64,000 bases of DNA, taken from positions 1-64,000 of the forward strand of contig JADJQF010000015.1 in the NCBI GenBank assembly GCA_016712885.1, written 5' to 3'. The stretch's first letter is position 1. Each line of letters starts with the position of its first letter. Source of the DNA: Candidatus Flexicrinis proximus. GTDB lineage: Bacteria > Chloroflexota > Anaerolineae > Aggregatilineales > Phototrophicaceae. Made by a program: the position numbers and the translations under genes. Below the pieces are notes generated by a model. That model saw nothing but the letters and a program-made list of their open reading frames with translations. It searched no databases and was not told where the DNA came from. Below, one piece after another: positions 51,956 through 60,774 of the stretch.

Positions 51956-53092
51956 TTACGGATACCAGCCGAGTAAACGGCCTGCCGCAGGGATCAGGTT
52001 ATAGCGCGACGAGTCATTGACGCTATATACCTGAATCTGACCGCGCGATGCACCCTGAGTGGTGATGTAAGCCAGACGCGTCCCGTCAGGCGACCCCGCC
52101 AACTCGGAAAGCGCTGCGCCGTCGACGTCTGCCACGATGGGCAAACAGGTATCGGTGACCGTCCGCGCCTCAACATCCACCACAACCAAACGGTTTTCAA
52201 GCGACTGCGGGTCGAAGGCGGAAAATGCGATGCGGCTGCCATCCGGTGACCAGCGCAGGTTCCAGAGGACCTGTTCAGGCGCGAGCGTGACGACTGTATC
52301 CAGCGCAGCACCGTCGCGCGTGAACAGGCCGAGGGCAACGTTACCGTCGCGCAGCTGGGCGATCACAAATCGAGCGCTGTCAGGCGACCAGGCGACCTGC
52401 GCAGAGGGGAACAAAACGTCCGGCAGCGCTATGAGCGCCTCGCCATTCGACAGGGAGATCAGGGAGATCCCCCCATCGACAATGGCGAGCGCCAGCGTAT
52501 TGTCCGGGGACACGGAGATAGCGGGAATCTCCAATGCCTCAATCGGCGCTGTGTCTGAGAACACATCGACCTGCACCGCGTGCTGGCCTTCGCTGATGGT
52601 GCCATCGACGAACTGAATGACCGCATTGTCGAGCCAGCGAATGCGCGGGATGTCTCCGCTGGAGGTAAAACGGGTGCCGACAGGAAAAGAGGCCCGCCAC
52701 GGCAGGCGTTTGACGATGCGCGGGACGGTTTCGGTAGTGACGATACGGATTTCCTGCACCACATAACGAACGTCGCTGTTCGAGACGGTGGTGATCACGC
52801 CGTTGGGCACCGCGTAATAGCGGCCATCGGGAGAAATTGCGCCGGCGTCCAGGAAATTGCCGCCCGCAAACGAGAGCACGTAGGTGGTCGCAACGGCGGC
52901 GCGGTAGACGCGGGTTGCATCGGTATCGACCGTCACCAGCAGACCATCGAACGGTTCGAGCGGCGCGGCGGATGGCAGGCCCGCGCAGCGTTCAAGCTGC
53001 TGCCAACCGGTGGTCTGAGCGAAGGCCGCCGGGCTTTTCGCGGTAAGGATTGCGGCCAAGCAGAGGGCTCGAACAGCGACTTTTAGCAGCAA
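51956..53092 (-). CDS. Secreted beta-propeller protein (TolB/WD40-like)
   Basis: 378 residues with a signal peptide (MLLKVAVRALCLAAILTAKSPAAFAQ). The body consists of repeated four-stranded units with the hallmark SPDG/SPDS: ISPDGRYYAV, WSPDSARFVIA, WSPDGSRIAFS, GSPDGTRLAYI. This is the PD40/TolB-type propeller, with around six blades. I choose TTG 53090-53092, eight bases after GAGG, because it gives a signal peptide; longer frames upstream add residues that do not. A divergent Liv binding-protein gene starts 86 bases away. Role unknown; probably protein-protein or glycan binding at the surface. Confidence 0.75.
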   Translation of the reverse strand: MLLKVAVRALCLAAILTAKSPAAFAQTTGWQQLERCAGLPSAAPLEPFDGLLVTVDTDATRVYRAAVATTYVLSFAGGNFLDAGAISPDGRYYAVPNGVITTVSNSDVRYVVQEIRIVTTETVPRIVKRLPWRASFPVGTRFTSSGDIPRIRWLDNAVIQFVDGTISEGQHAVQVDVFSDTAPIEALEIPAISVSPDNTLALAIVDGGISLISLSNGEALIALPDVLFPSAQVAWSPDSARFVIAQLRDGNVALGLFTRDGAALDTVVTLAPEQVLWNLRWSPDGSRIAFSAFDPQSLENRLVVVDVEARTVTDTCLPIVADVDGAALSELAGSPDGTRLAYITTQGASRGQIQVYSVNDSSRYNLIPAAGRLLGWYP

Positions 53093-53123
53093 TTTGACAA
53101 CCTCGCCTATCTTGATAGACTCT

Positions 53124-53153
53124 TTGATGCCTCTAACAGGCTTAGGGTACAAC
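53124..53153 (+). promoter_or_regulatory. Candidate promoter of the liv operon
   Basis: TTGATG (53124-53129) and TACAAC (53148-53153) are spaced by 18 bases. They lie 25 bases before the ATG at 53179, which has AAGGAG upstream. Confidence 0.4.
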
Positions 53154-53178
53154 AATCACACGAAGGAGTTTACCCCCT

Positions 53179-54390
53179 ATGGTACGCAATATCTCTCGCA
53201 AGGCACTCGTCCTACTGGCACTGCTCGCACTGGTGGCCCTGCCCGCAATGGCGCAGGATGGCGATCTGATCGTCGTGGAAGCTGGCGATCCGGTTGAACT
53301 CGGTGTTGCAGCCGTTATCAGCGGCGAAGGTTTGGCCCCGCTCGGTGAAGACATTGTCCGCGGCGTCGAGCTGGCCTTGCTGGCCCGCCCGACGGTCACC
53401 ATTGGCGACGTGGAATTCGAAGTTGCGATCGACGTGCAGGACGACCTGTGCTCGCCGGAAGGCGGTCAGGCGATCGCCAACTACTACGTGTCGAACCCAC
53501 AGATCATCGGCACGGTCGGCCCGACGTGTTCGGGTGCCTGCCGCGCGGCGGGTCCGGTGTTCGATCAGGCTGGTTACATCATGATTTCGGCGAGCTGCAC
53601 GAACCCTGCCCTTGCGGCGGATTTCACCAGCTTCAACCGCGTCACCCCGAATGACGACCAGCAGGGCGTCGAAGTGGCGATCTTCATTTACGACTACCTC
53701 GGCCTGACGTCGATCGCGACGATCCATGACGGCAGCCCGTACGGCGAAGGTCTGGTGACGAATGTCATTGCGGCGTTCGAAGAGCTGGGCGGCGAAGTTG
53801 TGGCATCGGATGCCGTGACCGTTGGCGATACCGACTTCCGCAGCACGCTCGACGCGATCGCGGCGGGCGAACCGGAACTGATCTTCTTTGGCGGATTCAC
53901 GGCTGAAGCAGCCCGTCTGGCCGAGCAGCGCGCAGATGCCGGCCTCGGCGAAGTTGCGTTCATGACCGCGGACGGCGCCTTCACGCCTGAGCTGATGAAC
54001 CTCGGCGGCGAAGCAGTCGAAGGCGTGTACGTCTCGACCCCGGCACCGGCGGCCAGCGAAGCGCTTGCCGAATTCATTGCGCTGTACGAAGAAGTTTACG
54101 GCCTCGCGCCGACGGGCTCGTACCACAGCTATGCCTTCGATGCGACGAACATTTACCTCGACGCGCTTGAGGCAGTCGGCACGGTCAACGCAGACGGCGC
54201 GCTGGAAATCAGCCGCGCGGCGCTGGCCGAGTTTGTGGCCGCATTCGGTGCCGAAGAACCGGTCACCGGTCTGTCGGGCATCCTGAGCTGCAATGGCGAC
54301 GGCGAATGCGCACAGGGCGGTATCGGCTTCTTCCAGGTTCAGGACGGCGAGTTTGTCCGTCTCGAAACCATGGCCGAGGCGATGGAATAG
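53179..54390 (+). CDS. livJ: Branched-chain amino acid ABC transporter, substrate-binding protein
   Basis: 403 residues. Signal peptide of about 25 residues (ALVLLALLALVALPAMAQ). The type 1 periplasmic-binding fold of the Leu/Ile/Val family: LGVAAVISGEGLAPLGEDIVRGVELA at the start, a Cys pair in the CSPEGGQAIANYYVSNPQIIGTVGPTCSGAC region, and SYHSYAFDATNIYLDAL later. Substrates of such proteins include amino acids, urea and amides. A strong terminator or attenuator lies between this gene and the permease genes, consistent with high expression of the binding protein. The liv permease and ATPase genes follow on the same strand. Confidence 0.9.
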   Translation: MVRNISRKALVLLALLALVALPAMAQDGDLIVVEAGDPVELGVAAVISGEGLAPLGEDIVRGVELALLARPTVTIGDVEFEVAIDVQDDLCSPEGGQAIANYYVSNPQIIGTVGPTCSGACRAAGPVFDQAGYIMISASCTNPALAADFTSFNRVTPNDDQQGVEVAIFIYDYLGLTSIATIHDGSPYGEGLVTNVIAAFEELGGEVVASDAVTVGDTDFRSTLDAIAAGEPELIFFGGFTAEAARLAEQRADAGLGEVAFMTADGAFTPELMNLGGEAVEGVYVSTPAPAASEALAEFIALYEEVYGLAPTGSYHSYAFDATNIYLDALEAVGTVNADGALEISRAALAEFVAAFGAEEPVTGLSGILSCNGDGECAQGGIGFFQVQDGEFVRLETMAEAME

Positions 54391-54431
54391 GGCTTAACGC
54401 CTTTCGTCTGTACGAGAGAACAGCAAGACAG

Positions 54432-54466
54432 AATCGAGGCACAAGACCACTTGTGCCTCGATTGTT
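54432..54466 (+). terminator. Terminator or attenuator inside the liv operon
   Basis: A perfect 14-bp stem AATCGAGGCACAAG/CTTGTGCCTCGATT with loop ACCA is followed by GTTG. It lies after the binding-protein gene and before livH, and would let the binding protein be made in excess of the permease. Confidence 0.75.
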
Positions 54467-54547
54467 GTACTGAGGTGAGGTTGCGCGGTATAAATAGCCT
54501 GTTCTCTTAAGGGCGCGACCTCTCCGCCTGTAACAAAGGCCTCACAC

Positions 54548-55693
54548 ATGCTGAAATCCCTCCCAATACCCAGCCGACTGCGTTTGAGTAACGACCCGAT
54601 ACAGGCGTTTCTGTATCTGGTCGGCGGAGCGCTGCTGGTATTTCTGGCGTTCATCGCCATACGCAACGTATTCACGGGCCAGTACCGACCCGACGATTTT
54701 CTGCAGGGGCTGGTACTCGGACTCGCGCAAGGCAGCATCTACGCGCTGATCGCACTGGGATATACGCTGGTCTACGGCGTGCTGCAGATGATCAACTTCG
54801 CCCATTCCGAAGTGTTCATGAGCGGCGCGTACATCGCGTTTTTCTCGATCAACGCCTTCGACGAGGCGGGCTGGCTCGATCAGTCGGAACCCGGACGGGT
54901 CGGCTTGACGATCATCGCGCTGATCGTGACGCTGGCTGTCGGTATGCTGACCTCGATGATCGTCGCGCTGCTGCTGGAACGGATTGCCTACCGACCGCTG
55001 CGGAAAGCGCCGAGACTGGTCCCGCTGATCACGGCGATCGGGGCCAGTATCGGGCTTCAGCAGATCTTCCTGCAACTGTTCGGCGGAGCGCCGCGCAATT
55101 ATCCGGTGACGTACCTGTGCTTCGGGGGCGTGGTCCAGGATCGCAGCTGTTCAGGCCCGATCGACGTGCTGCAGGGGCGGTATACGTTCGAGGTTTTCGG
55201 CGGCGACGTGACGGTGCGTCCGCTGTATTTCGTGGTGTTCTTCGTCGCGCTAATCCTGATGACGAGCCTGTGGTTCTTTGTGCAGCGCACGAAGATGGGC
55301 AAGGCGATGCGCGCCGTATCGGAAGACAAGAACACGGCGGCGCTGATGGGCATCAACGTCGACCGAGTGATCGTGATGACGTTTGTGCTGGGGGCGCTGA
55401 TGGCGGGGGCGGCGGCGGTGCTGTTCGCGCTGTATAACCGGCAGATTTCACCCTTTACAGGTTTCCAGCCGGGGATCAAAGCATTTACGGCAGCCGTGCT
55501 GGGGGGTATCGGCAACATACCGGGAGCGATGGCGGGCGGTATCCTGCTGGGGATCGTCGAGTCGGCGGCGCCGGGAATGCTTGGGCTGCCCACGCAACTC
55601 GAAGACGTTGTGGCGTTCAGCGTGCTAGTCCTGATCCTGATCTTCCGACCCACCGGCATTTTCGGTGAGGTCCTGAGCAAAAAGAAGGCGTAG
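54548..55693 (+). CDS. livH: Branched-chain amino acid ABC transporter permease LivH
   Basis: 381 residues with about eight membrane helices; longer than E. coli LivH (about 308) because of an N-terminal extension of about 45 residues and a loop insert near 205. Family segments: GLVLGLAQGSIYALIALGYTLVYGVLQMINFAHSE at 55-90, and the EAA-like loop RTKMGKAMRAVSEDKNTAALMGINVDRVI near 255-285. Forms the channel with the LivM-like protein next to it. Start ATG 54548 with AAAGG upstream. Confidence 0.92.
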   Translation: MLKSLPIPSRLRLSNDPIQAFLYLVGGALLVFLAFIAIRNVFTGQYRPDDFLQGLVLGLAQGSIYALIALGYTLVYGVLQMINFAHSEVFMSGAYIAFFSINAFDEAGWLDQSEPGRVGLTIIALIVTLAVGMLTSMIVALLLERIAYRPLRKAPRLVPLITAIGASIGLQQIFLQLFGGAPRNYPVTYLCFGGVVQDRSCSGPIDVLQGRYTFEVFGGDVTVRPLYFVVFFVALILMTSLWFFVQRTKMGKAMRAVSEDKNTAALMGINVDRVIVMTFVLGALMAGAAAVLFALYNRQISPFTGFQPGIKAFTAAVLGGIGNIPGAMAGGILLGIVESAAPGMLGLPTQLEDVVAFSVLVLILIFRPTGIFGEVLSKKKA

Positions 55694-55699
55694 GCAGCT

Positions 55700-57778
55700 A
55701 TGGTTATCGGCAAAAATACGCTCAGATTCGGGATCTTCGCGACAGTCGGCGTGATCATGCTGACGCTTACCAATTTCTTCAATCAAGTGCAGGGCAACGA
55801 GGTCATCGTCGAGGTCATCAACCTGAGCCAGCTCGCACTGTATGTGATGCTGATGGCGACAGGGTTCGCGGCAGCGCGGCCGCTCGAAAAACGCGGCCTG
55901 CTTTCGGCGATGGTCAACGGCGCGATTGCGGCGTTCGTGGTCGGGCTGGGCCTGATCGCGACGGTGGTCATCACAGACAACATTGATGCGGTGTTCGTGT
56001 TCCGCAACCTGCAGTCGCTGCGGCGGTCTTCGCTGATGATGGGTCAGGAAGACCTGACCACGGCGATGCTTACGCTCGGCGTCATCAGCATCCTCCTCGG
56101 CGGAGCCGGCGGTTTCCTGACGCAGATTTCGCGGCGGGTGCTGACAACCGGCGGGCTGGTGGTGCTGGCGGTGACGATTATCGGTGTGCTGCAGGGACAA
56201 GTGGACAAAATCATCACGCTGTCCGACGCGGTGACGCTGGTGATCGCGTTTGCCGGCGGATACGTGGCGGCGATGTGGAGCGGAATGGAGCGCGCGATCG
56301 AACGGCTGCTGATCGGCGCCGGAGTCGGCATTGCGACAGCGCTGGTGATGGGCGGCCTCGCGGTGTTTACAGGCATGGAGCGCGATACGATCCTGCGCGG
56401 TGCGGGTTCGCTGACACCGACGATCCTGAACCTGACCATGCAGGGTGCCGGGCATGCGCTAGTGTTTGGTGCGGTACTGGCACTGATGGGGGCGGTAGGC
56501 GCAGCGGTCTCGACGGCCGAAAAGACACTCCATACTGGCGCGTGGTATTTCGTCAGCATCGCGCTGGCGCTGGGCCTGCTGTCGTCGCAGCGGGAGATGT
56601 CGCTGCCGACGGCGGCGGTCATCACGGCGATCCTGCTGGCGACTTTCTGGATACTGCCTGACCTCGGCGCGTCGGCGGAGGCGCTGTTCCACCGGATGAA
56701 AGGCAGTGAACAGCAAAACACCAAGCGGACGATCTATCTGGGCGGGCTGCTGGTGCTGCTGGTGCTGCCCGGGTTCATCGGGTTATCGCTGTCGAATACG
56801 CTGAACCTGATGATGATTTACATCATCATGGGCGTCGGCATGAACGTGATGATCGGATTTGCGGGGCTGCTCGACCTGGGCTACGTGGCCTCGTTCGCGA
56901 TTGGCGCGTATACGACGGGGCTGCTGACCACGCCGAGCATGCTGACGTGCGGAGGGCTCAGCCCGACACAGGTACGGGATGCGGCACAGCCGATTGCCGA
57001 AGTCTGTACGGGGATACTGAGCTTCTGGCAGGCGTGGCCGATCGCGATCCTTGTTAGCGCGGGAACGGGCATGGCGCTGGGTGTGCCGGTGCTGCGACTG
57101 CGCGGGGATTATCTGGCGATTGTCACGCTCGGCTTCGGCGAGATTATCAACCGCCTGGTGAACTCATCGGTGTTCAAGGACCTGTTGGGTGGGCCGCAGG
57201 GCATCAACGGGATTCCAGTGCCGTCGATCGATCTATCGTTCATCAACCCGAACTGGACGGCGCAGCTTGCGCGCTCGACCGAGATTTATTACCTGTTCCT
57301 GTTCACGGTGGCGGTGGGCACGCTGGTCGTGCTGCGACTGGTGAAAACGCGGCTGGGACGCGCATGGCGCGCGCTGCGGGACGACGAGGATGTCGCGGAG
57401 GCAACAGGTATCCACCTGGTCGGGGCGAAACTGCTGGCGTTCGGCATCAGTTCCGCATTCAGCGGGATGGGTGGCGCGCTGTTCGGCGCGTCGCTGCAAG
57501 GAATTTTCCCGAACAGTTTCACGCTCAACGTATCGATCTTCGTGCTGAGCCTGGTGATCGTGGGCGGAATGGGGTCGATCCCGGCGGTGTTCGTGGGCGC
57601 GCTGGTGCTGATCGGGCTGCCGGAAGCGCTGCGCGAACTGCAGGACTACCGACTGCTGGCGTTCGGCATCCTGCTGGTGGTGGTGATGCTTGCGAAACCG
57701 GAAGGCATCCTGCCGGCGCAAACACCGAAACTGAGCGAACGAGCTACCAAGCAACCCTCCCCCGCGGCGGGGGATTGA
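55700..57778 (+). CDS. livM: Branched-chain amino acid ABC transporter permease LivM with long N-terminal extension
   Basis: 692 residues, about twice the usual LivM length. The second half (about 340-690) is a normal LivM: GMNVMIGFAGLLDLGYVASFAIGAYT and the EAA-like RLGRAWRALRDDEDVAEATGI loop near 545-575. The first 340 residues add some eight hydrophobic helices (for example LSQLALYVMLMATGFAAA, LVVLAVTIIGVLQG, DAVTLVIAFAGGYVAAMW) that do not belong to the family. No stop or frameshift separates the parts. Six bases follow the livH stop. The extension could be a fused membrane partner of unknown role. Confidence 0.9.
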   Translation: MVIGKNTLRFGIFATVGVIMLTLTNFFNQVQGNEVIVEVINLSQLALYVMLMATGFAAARPLEKRGLLSAMVNGAIAAFVVGLGLIATVVITDNIDAVFVFRNLQSLRRSSLMMGQEDLTTAMLTLGVISILLGGAGGFLTQISRRVLTTGGLVVLAVTIIGVLQGQVDKIITLSDAVTLVIAFAGGYVAAMWSGMERAIERLLIGAGVGIATALVMGGLAVFTGMERDTILRGAGSLTPTILNLTMQGAGHALVFGAVLALMGAVGAAVSTAEKTLHTGAWYFVSIALALGLLSSQREMSLPTAAVITAILLATFWILPDLGASAEALFHRMKGSEQQNTKRTIYLGGLLVLLVLPGFIGLSLSNTLNLMMIYIIMGVGMNVMIGFAGLLDLGYVASFAIGAYTTGLLTTPSMLTCGGLSPTQVRDAAQPIAEVCTGILSFWQAWPIAILVSAGTGMALGVPVLRLRGDYLAIVTLGFGEIINRLVNSSVFKDLLGGPQGINGIPVPSIDLSFINPNWTAQLARSTEIYYLFLFTVAVGTLVVLRLVKTRLGRAWRALRDDEDVAEATGIHLVGAKLLAFGISSAFSGMGGALFGASLQGIFPNSFTLNVSIFVLSLVIVGGMGSIPAVFVGALVLIGLPEALRELQDYRLLAFGILLVVVMLAKPEGILPAQTPKLSERATKQPSPAAGD

Positions 57779-57791
57779 GAGGACGGAAGAC

Positions 57792-58604
57792 ATGGCTAAC
57801 GAATTATTGTTGGAGTGCCGCACTCTCACCAAGCGCTTTGGCGGACTGACCGCGGTGAATGCGGTCGAGTTAAGGGTCGGCCGGCAGGAGATCATCAGCC
57901 TGATCGGCCCGAACGGCGCGGGCAAGACTACATTCTTCAACTGCGTCACCGGGTTCTATACGCCAGAAGAAGGCGACGTGCTGTTCAGCGGGCAGTCGAT
58001 CAAGGGCGGCCGGCCGGACCAAATCGCGCGCCGGGGCATCGCCCGCACCTACCAGAACATCCGGCTGTTCAACAAGCTGACGGCCCTGGAGAACATTCTG
58101 GTCGGCATGCACCAGCATCTGCGCTCGACGCTGTGGGGGGCGGTGTTCAGCACGCCTTTCAACCGCCGTGAAGAACAGAAGGCGCTCGACGATGCGATGG
58201 AACTGCTGAACTACTGCGGGCTGGGCGGAAAGGGCGATCTGATGTCGGCCCAACTGCCTTACGGCTTCCAACGCCGCCTTGAAATCGCGCGCGCGCTGGC
58301 ACTGCGCCCGCAGCTGCTGCTGCTCGACGAGCCGACGGCCGGGATGAATCCGCAGGAAACCGAGGAGATGATGTATTTCATTCACCGGCTGCGCGATGAA
58401 CTCGGATTGACGATCTTCCTGATCGAGCACGACATGAAACTGGTCATGGGTGTAAGCGATCGCGTCAACGTGATGAACTTCGGCAAGAAGATCGCCGAAG
58501 GCACACCTGCCGAGATTCAGGCCAATCCTGAGGTTATCGAGGCCTACCTCGGGAGCAGCATGACCGAAAAATCGGGCGCTTCGGCGCGAAAGGCAAAAGC
58601 ATGA
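57792..58604 (+). CDS. livG: Branched-chain amino acid ABC transporter ATPase LivG
   Basis: 270 residues. Walker A GPNGAGKTT near 42-50, Q-loop in RTYQNIRLF, a signature-region LPYGFQRRLEIARAL (variant of LSGGQ, as usual for LivG), Walker B LLLLDEPTAGMNP, and H-loop in IEHDMKLVM. GAGGACGGAAG precedes the ATG. The stop overlaps the livF start by four bases. Confidence 0.95.
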   Translation: MANELLLECRTLTKRFGGLTAVNAVELRVGRQEIISLIGPNGAGKTTFFNCVTGFYTPEEGDVLFSGQSIKGGRPDQIARRGIARTYQNIRLFNKLTALENILVGMHQHLRSTLWGAVFSTPFNRREEQKALDDAMELLNYCGLGGKGDLMSAQLPYGFQRRLEIARALALRPQLLLLDEPTAGMNPQETEEMMYFIHRLRDELGLTIFLIEHDMKLVMGVSDRVNVMNFGKKIAEGTPAEIQANPEVIEAYLGSSMTEKSGASARKAKA

Positions 58605-59317
58605 GCCTGCTTCAGGTCCACGAAATCCAGACTTTCTACGGCAAGATTCAAGCTTTGAAGGGCATCAGCCTGACCGTCGAGCAAGGCGAGATCGTCACCC
58701 TTATCGGCGGCAACGGCGCGGGCAAGACCACGACGTTGAACACGATCAGCGGGATCACGCCGGCGGCAGCCGGGTATATCGTCTTTGAGGGTAAGGACAT
58801 TACGAAGGCGCCGGCGCATCAGATCGTCAACTATGGGATCATCCAGTCACCGGAAGGACGGAAGATCTTTACGCGGCTGACCGTGCGCGAGAATCTGGAG
58901 ATGGGGGCGTTTGCCCGTAACGATGTCCCCAAGATCGCGCAGGACATGGAATACGTGTTCGAGCGCTTTCCCCGGCTAAAGGAGCGCATCACGCAGCTGG
59001 GCGGCACGCTTTCCGGCGGCGAACAGCAGATGCTGGCGATTGGCCGCGCCTTGATGGCGGCGCCACGCCTGCTGCTGCTCGACGAACCCTCGATGGGGCT
59101 TGCCCCCAAGCTCGTCGAGGAAATCTTTAATGTGATCACTTACCTGAACCGCGAGAGCAGCACGACGATTTTGCTCGTCGAGCAAAATGCCAGCAAAGCG
59201 CTTGAGATCGCCAACCGGGGTTACGTCCTGCAGTCGGGGTTCATCACGCACAGCGGGACGGGTGAAGAGCTGCAGAATAACGATGCCGTCGTAGAAGCGT
59301 ACCTGGGCGGGCATTAA
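58601..59317 (+). CDS. livF: Branched-chain amino acid ABC transporter ATPase LivF
   Basis: 238 residues. Walker A GGNGAGKTT near 34-42, LSGGEQQML signature, Walker B LLLLDEPSMGLAP and LVEQNASKAL H-loop region. ATGA overlap with livG. Pairs with LivG to drive the LivH-LivM channel. Last gene of the operon; a terminator follows at 59353. Confidence 0.95.
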   Translation: MSLLQVHEIQTFYGKIQALKGISLTVEQGEIVTLIGGNGAGKTTTLNTISGITPAAAGYIVFEGKDITKAPAHQIVNYGIIQSPEGRKIFTRLTVRENLEMGAFARNDVPKIAQDMEYVFERFPRLKERITQLGGTLSGGEQQMLAIGRALMAAPRLLLLDEPSMGLAPKLVEEIFNVITYLNRESSTTILLVEQNASKALEIANRGYVLQSGFITHSGTGEELQNNDAVVEAYLGGH

Positions 59318-59352
59318 GGCGGTAGTTGTCGTGTACCGGGAATTTGTGAAGC

Positions 59353-59382
59353 AAAGGGCGACCGACGATGGCCGCCCTTTTT
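59353..59382 (+). terminator. Terminator of the liv operon
   Basis: AAAGGGCG and CGCCCTTT form an 8-bp stem around 12 bases, followed by TT. It lies 36 bases after the livF stop. Confidence 0.65.
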
Positions 59383-59407
59383 GCCGCGACTGATTGGTGG
59401 GCGCGTC

Positions 59408-59887
59408 TCAGGCCCAGTGGCTGGTGAGACCGAGAAGCTCGCGCAGGATCATGATCTGCCCGATGTGGTGCATTTCATGCACGTGCAGATAGATCAGCTG
59501 ATCGGCGACCGATGCGAACTGCGGAAATTTGGAGGGCGAATCCAGCGTGTCGGACGTGACGTCGTTCAATCCGGCCTCGATTCGCTGCTGACTCTCGGTG
59601 AAATCCGCGATCAGGCGCTCGATAGATAAAACGCCTTCCCCGTCGGCGGTGATCGCTGGTGAACCGCCCTTGTAGCGCGCGCGGGTCGCGTCATCCCAGA
59701 CGGGGGTCCCGCCGACCGCCAGCGTGATGTTGGTGCGCGCTGAAATCAGATGTCCGGCCAGCCAGTTGACGCAGTTCACATTGGCGGCGGGCGACCAGAG
59801 TGACTGCTGGTGGGAAACCCCTTCCAGGTTCAACAGCATGACTTTGCCGCTGCGCTGGTAGGTCGTGAGCAGAGACGACGGATTCAT
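59408..59887 (-). CDS. DinB-like four-helix protein
   Basis: 159 residues with the three His pattern of the DinB_2/YfiT fold: His in NWLAGHLISARTNI near 46, and two in YLHVHEMHHIGQIMILREL near 135-140. These bind a divalent metal, usually nickel or zinc, and some members are thiol-transferases. ATG 59885-59887 with GGAGAG upstream is chosen; 29 more codons are open upstream but lack a start signal. Function uncertain. Confidence 0.8.
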   Translation of the reverse strand: MNPSSLLTTYQRSGKVMLLNLEGVSHQQSLWSPAANVNCVNWLAGHLISARTNITLAVGGTPVWDDATRARYKGGSPAITADGEGVLSIERLIADFTESQQRIEAGLNDVTSDTLDSPSKFPQFASVADQLIYLHVHEMHHIGQIMILRELLGLTSHWA

Positions 59888-59953
59888 GTAACTCTCTCCT
59901 GAGACGGCGAATGAAGTGTGACTAAGGATAACACACAGGTGGCGCCTTGAGCC

Positions 59954-60051
59954 CGGAGGCGCTGCCTCCGCCACCTCCGCGAGGGACTTGCGCCCCTCGA
60001 CCCCTCATTTCGACGAGGCGCACGAATGCAGACTCCTGCCGAAGTCCGGGG
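59954..60051 (-). repeat. Double-hairpin intergenic repeat, copy 6
   Basis: CGGAGGC-GCT-GCCTCCG (59954-59970) and CGAGGG/CCCTCG around ACTTGCGC (59980-59999), the same order and spacing as copy 5, with CTCGACCCCTCA next. It lies between the DinB-like gene and the methyltransferase. Confidence 0.8.
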
Positions 60052-60081
60052 AAAACGCTAAAGAGAGAGCACTGCACCACA

Positions 60082-60774
60082 CTAGGCGCGGCGGTGCCAG
60101 ATGCCCGTACACTCCGGCAGCCGCGTGAGATTTTCTCGGCGGAGGCGGCCGGCGAGATCGTCGCCAAAGAAGAAGCGTGTCAGATGGTCAGCTTCGTCGA
60201 CATCGGCGAACTGATAATCGGTGCGGATCGACTCGCGCGAAAAGCCATGCTGTTCTTCGAACCAGCGATACAGATCGGCCAGCGCGGCATTCGGAGGGGC
60301 CGGTTCGGTGCTGCCGGTGCCCAACGTTTCGAGCAGGATCATCGCGCCACCCGGGCGGGTTACGCGGCGCATTTCGTCCAGCGCCGTGGTCAGTTCAACC
60401 CGCCAGCCTTCGGGGTTCCAGCCGGTTGCATGGCCGAAACTCCAGCCCTCGATAGCGACGTCGGCCCATCCGGTAGGCACAGGGAGCGATTCGTTCAGCG
60501 CGACCGACAGAGTCAACGTGCGCCGCGCGGGGACGAGCCGGGCATGGGCAAGCATGTGCGGCGATCCTTCAAAGGCGCGCACATCGGCCGCGAAGGGAGC
60601 GATCAGCCGCGTCAGCCGGCCGGTTCCGGCGCCAAACTCGACGACGCGCGAGTCGTCAATGAAGCCCGCCCGTCGCAGCGCCGGAAGCAAGGCTCCATCG
60701 ACATCTTCGCGGCTGACCATCAGATCATAATCGGCGGCGCGCACGGCGTAGATATTGCGGAAGTGCTCGGTCAC
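60082..60774 (-). CDS. SAM-dependent methyltransferase
   Basis: 230 residues. Class I methyltransferase with motif I VVEFGAGTGRLTRLI near 45, ADVRAFEGSPHML (motif II acid), ADVAIEGWSFGH (motif IV) and a MRRVTRPGGAMILLE motif V. GTG 60772-60774 overlaps the stop of the upstream SH3/LysM gene (GTGA), which decides the start over longer frames. The overlapping partner suggests translational coupling, odd for a soluble methyltransferase and a secreted protein. Substrate unknown. Confidence 0.82.
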   Translation of the reverse strand: MTEHFRNIYAVRAADYDLMVSREDVDGALLPALRRAGFIDDSRVVEFGAGTGRLTRLIAPFAADVRAFEGSPHMLAHARLVPARRTLTLSVALNESLPVPTGWADVAIEGWSFGHATGWNPEGWRVELTTALDEMRRVTRPGGAMILLETLGTGSTEPAPPNAALADLYRWFEEQHGFSRESIRTDYQFADVDEADHLTRFFFGDDLAGRLRRENLTRLPECTGIWHRRA

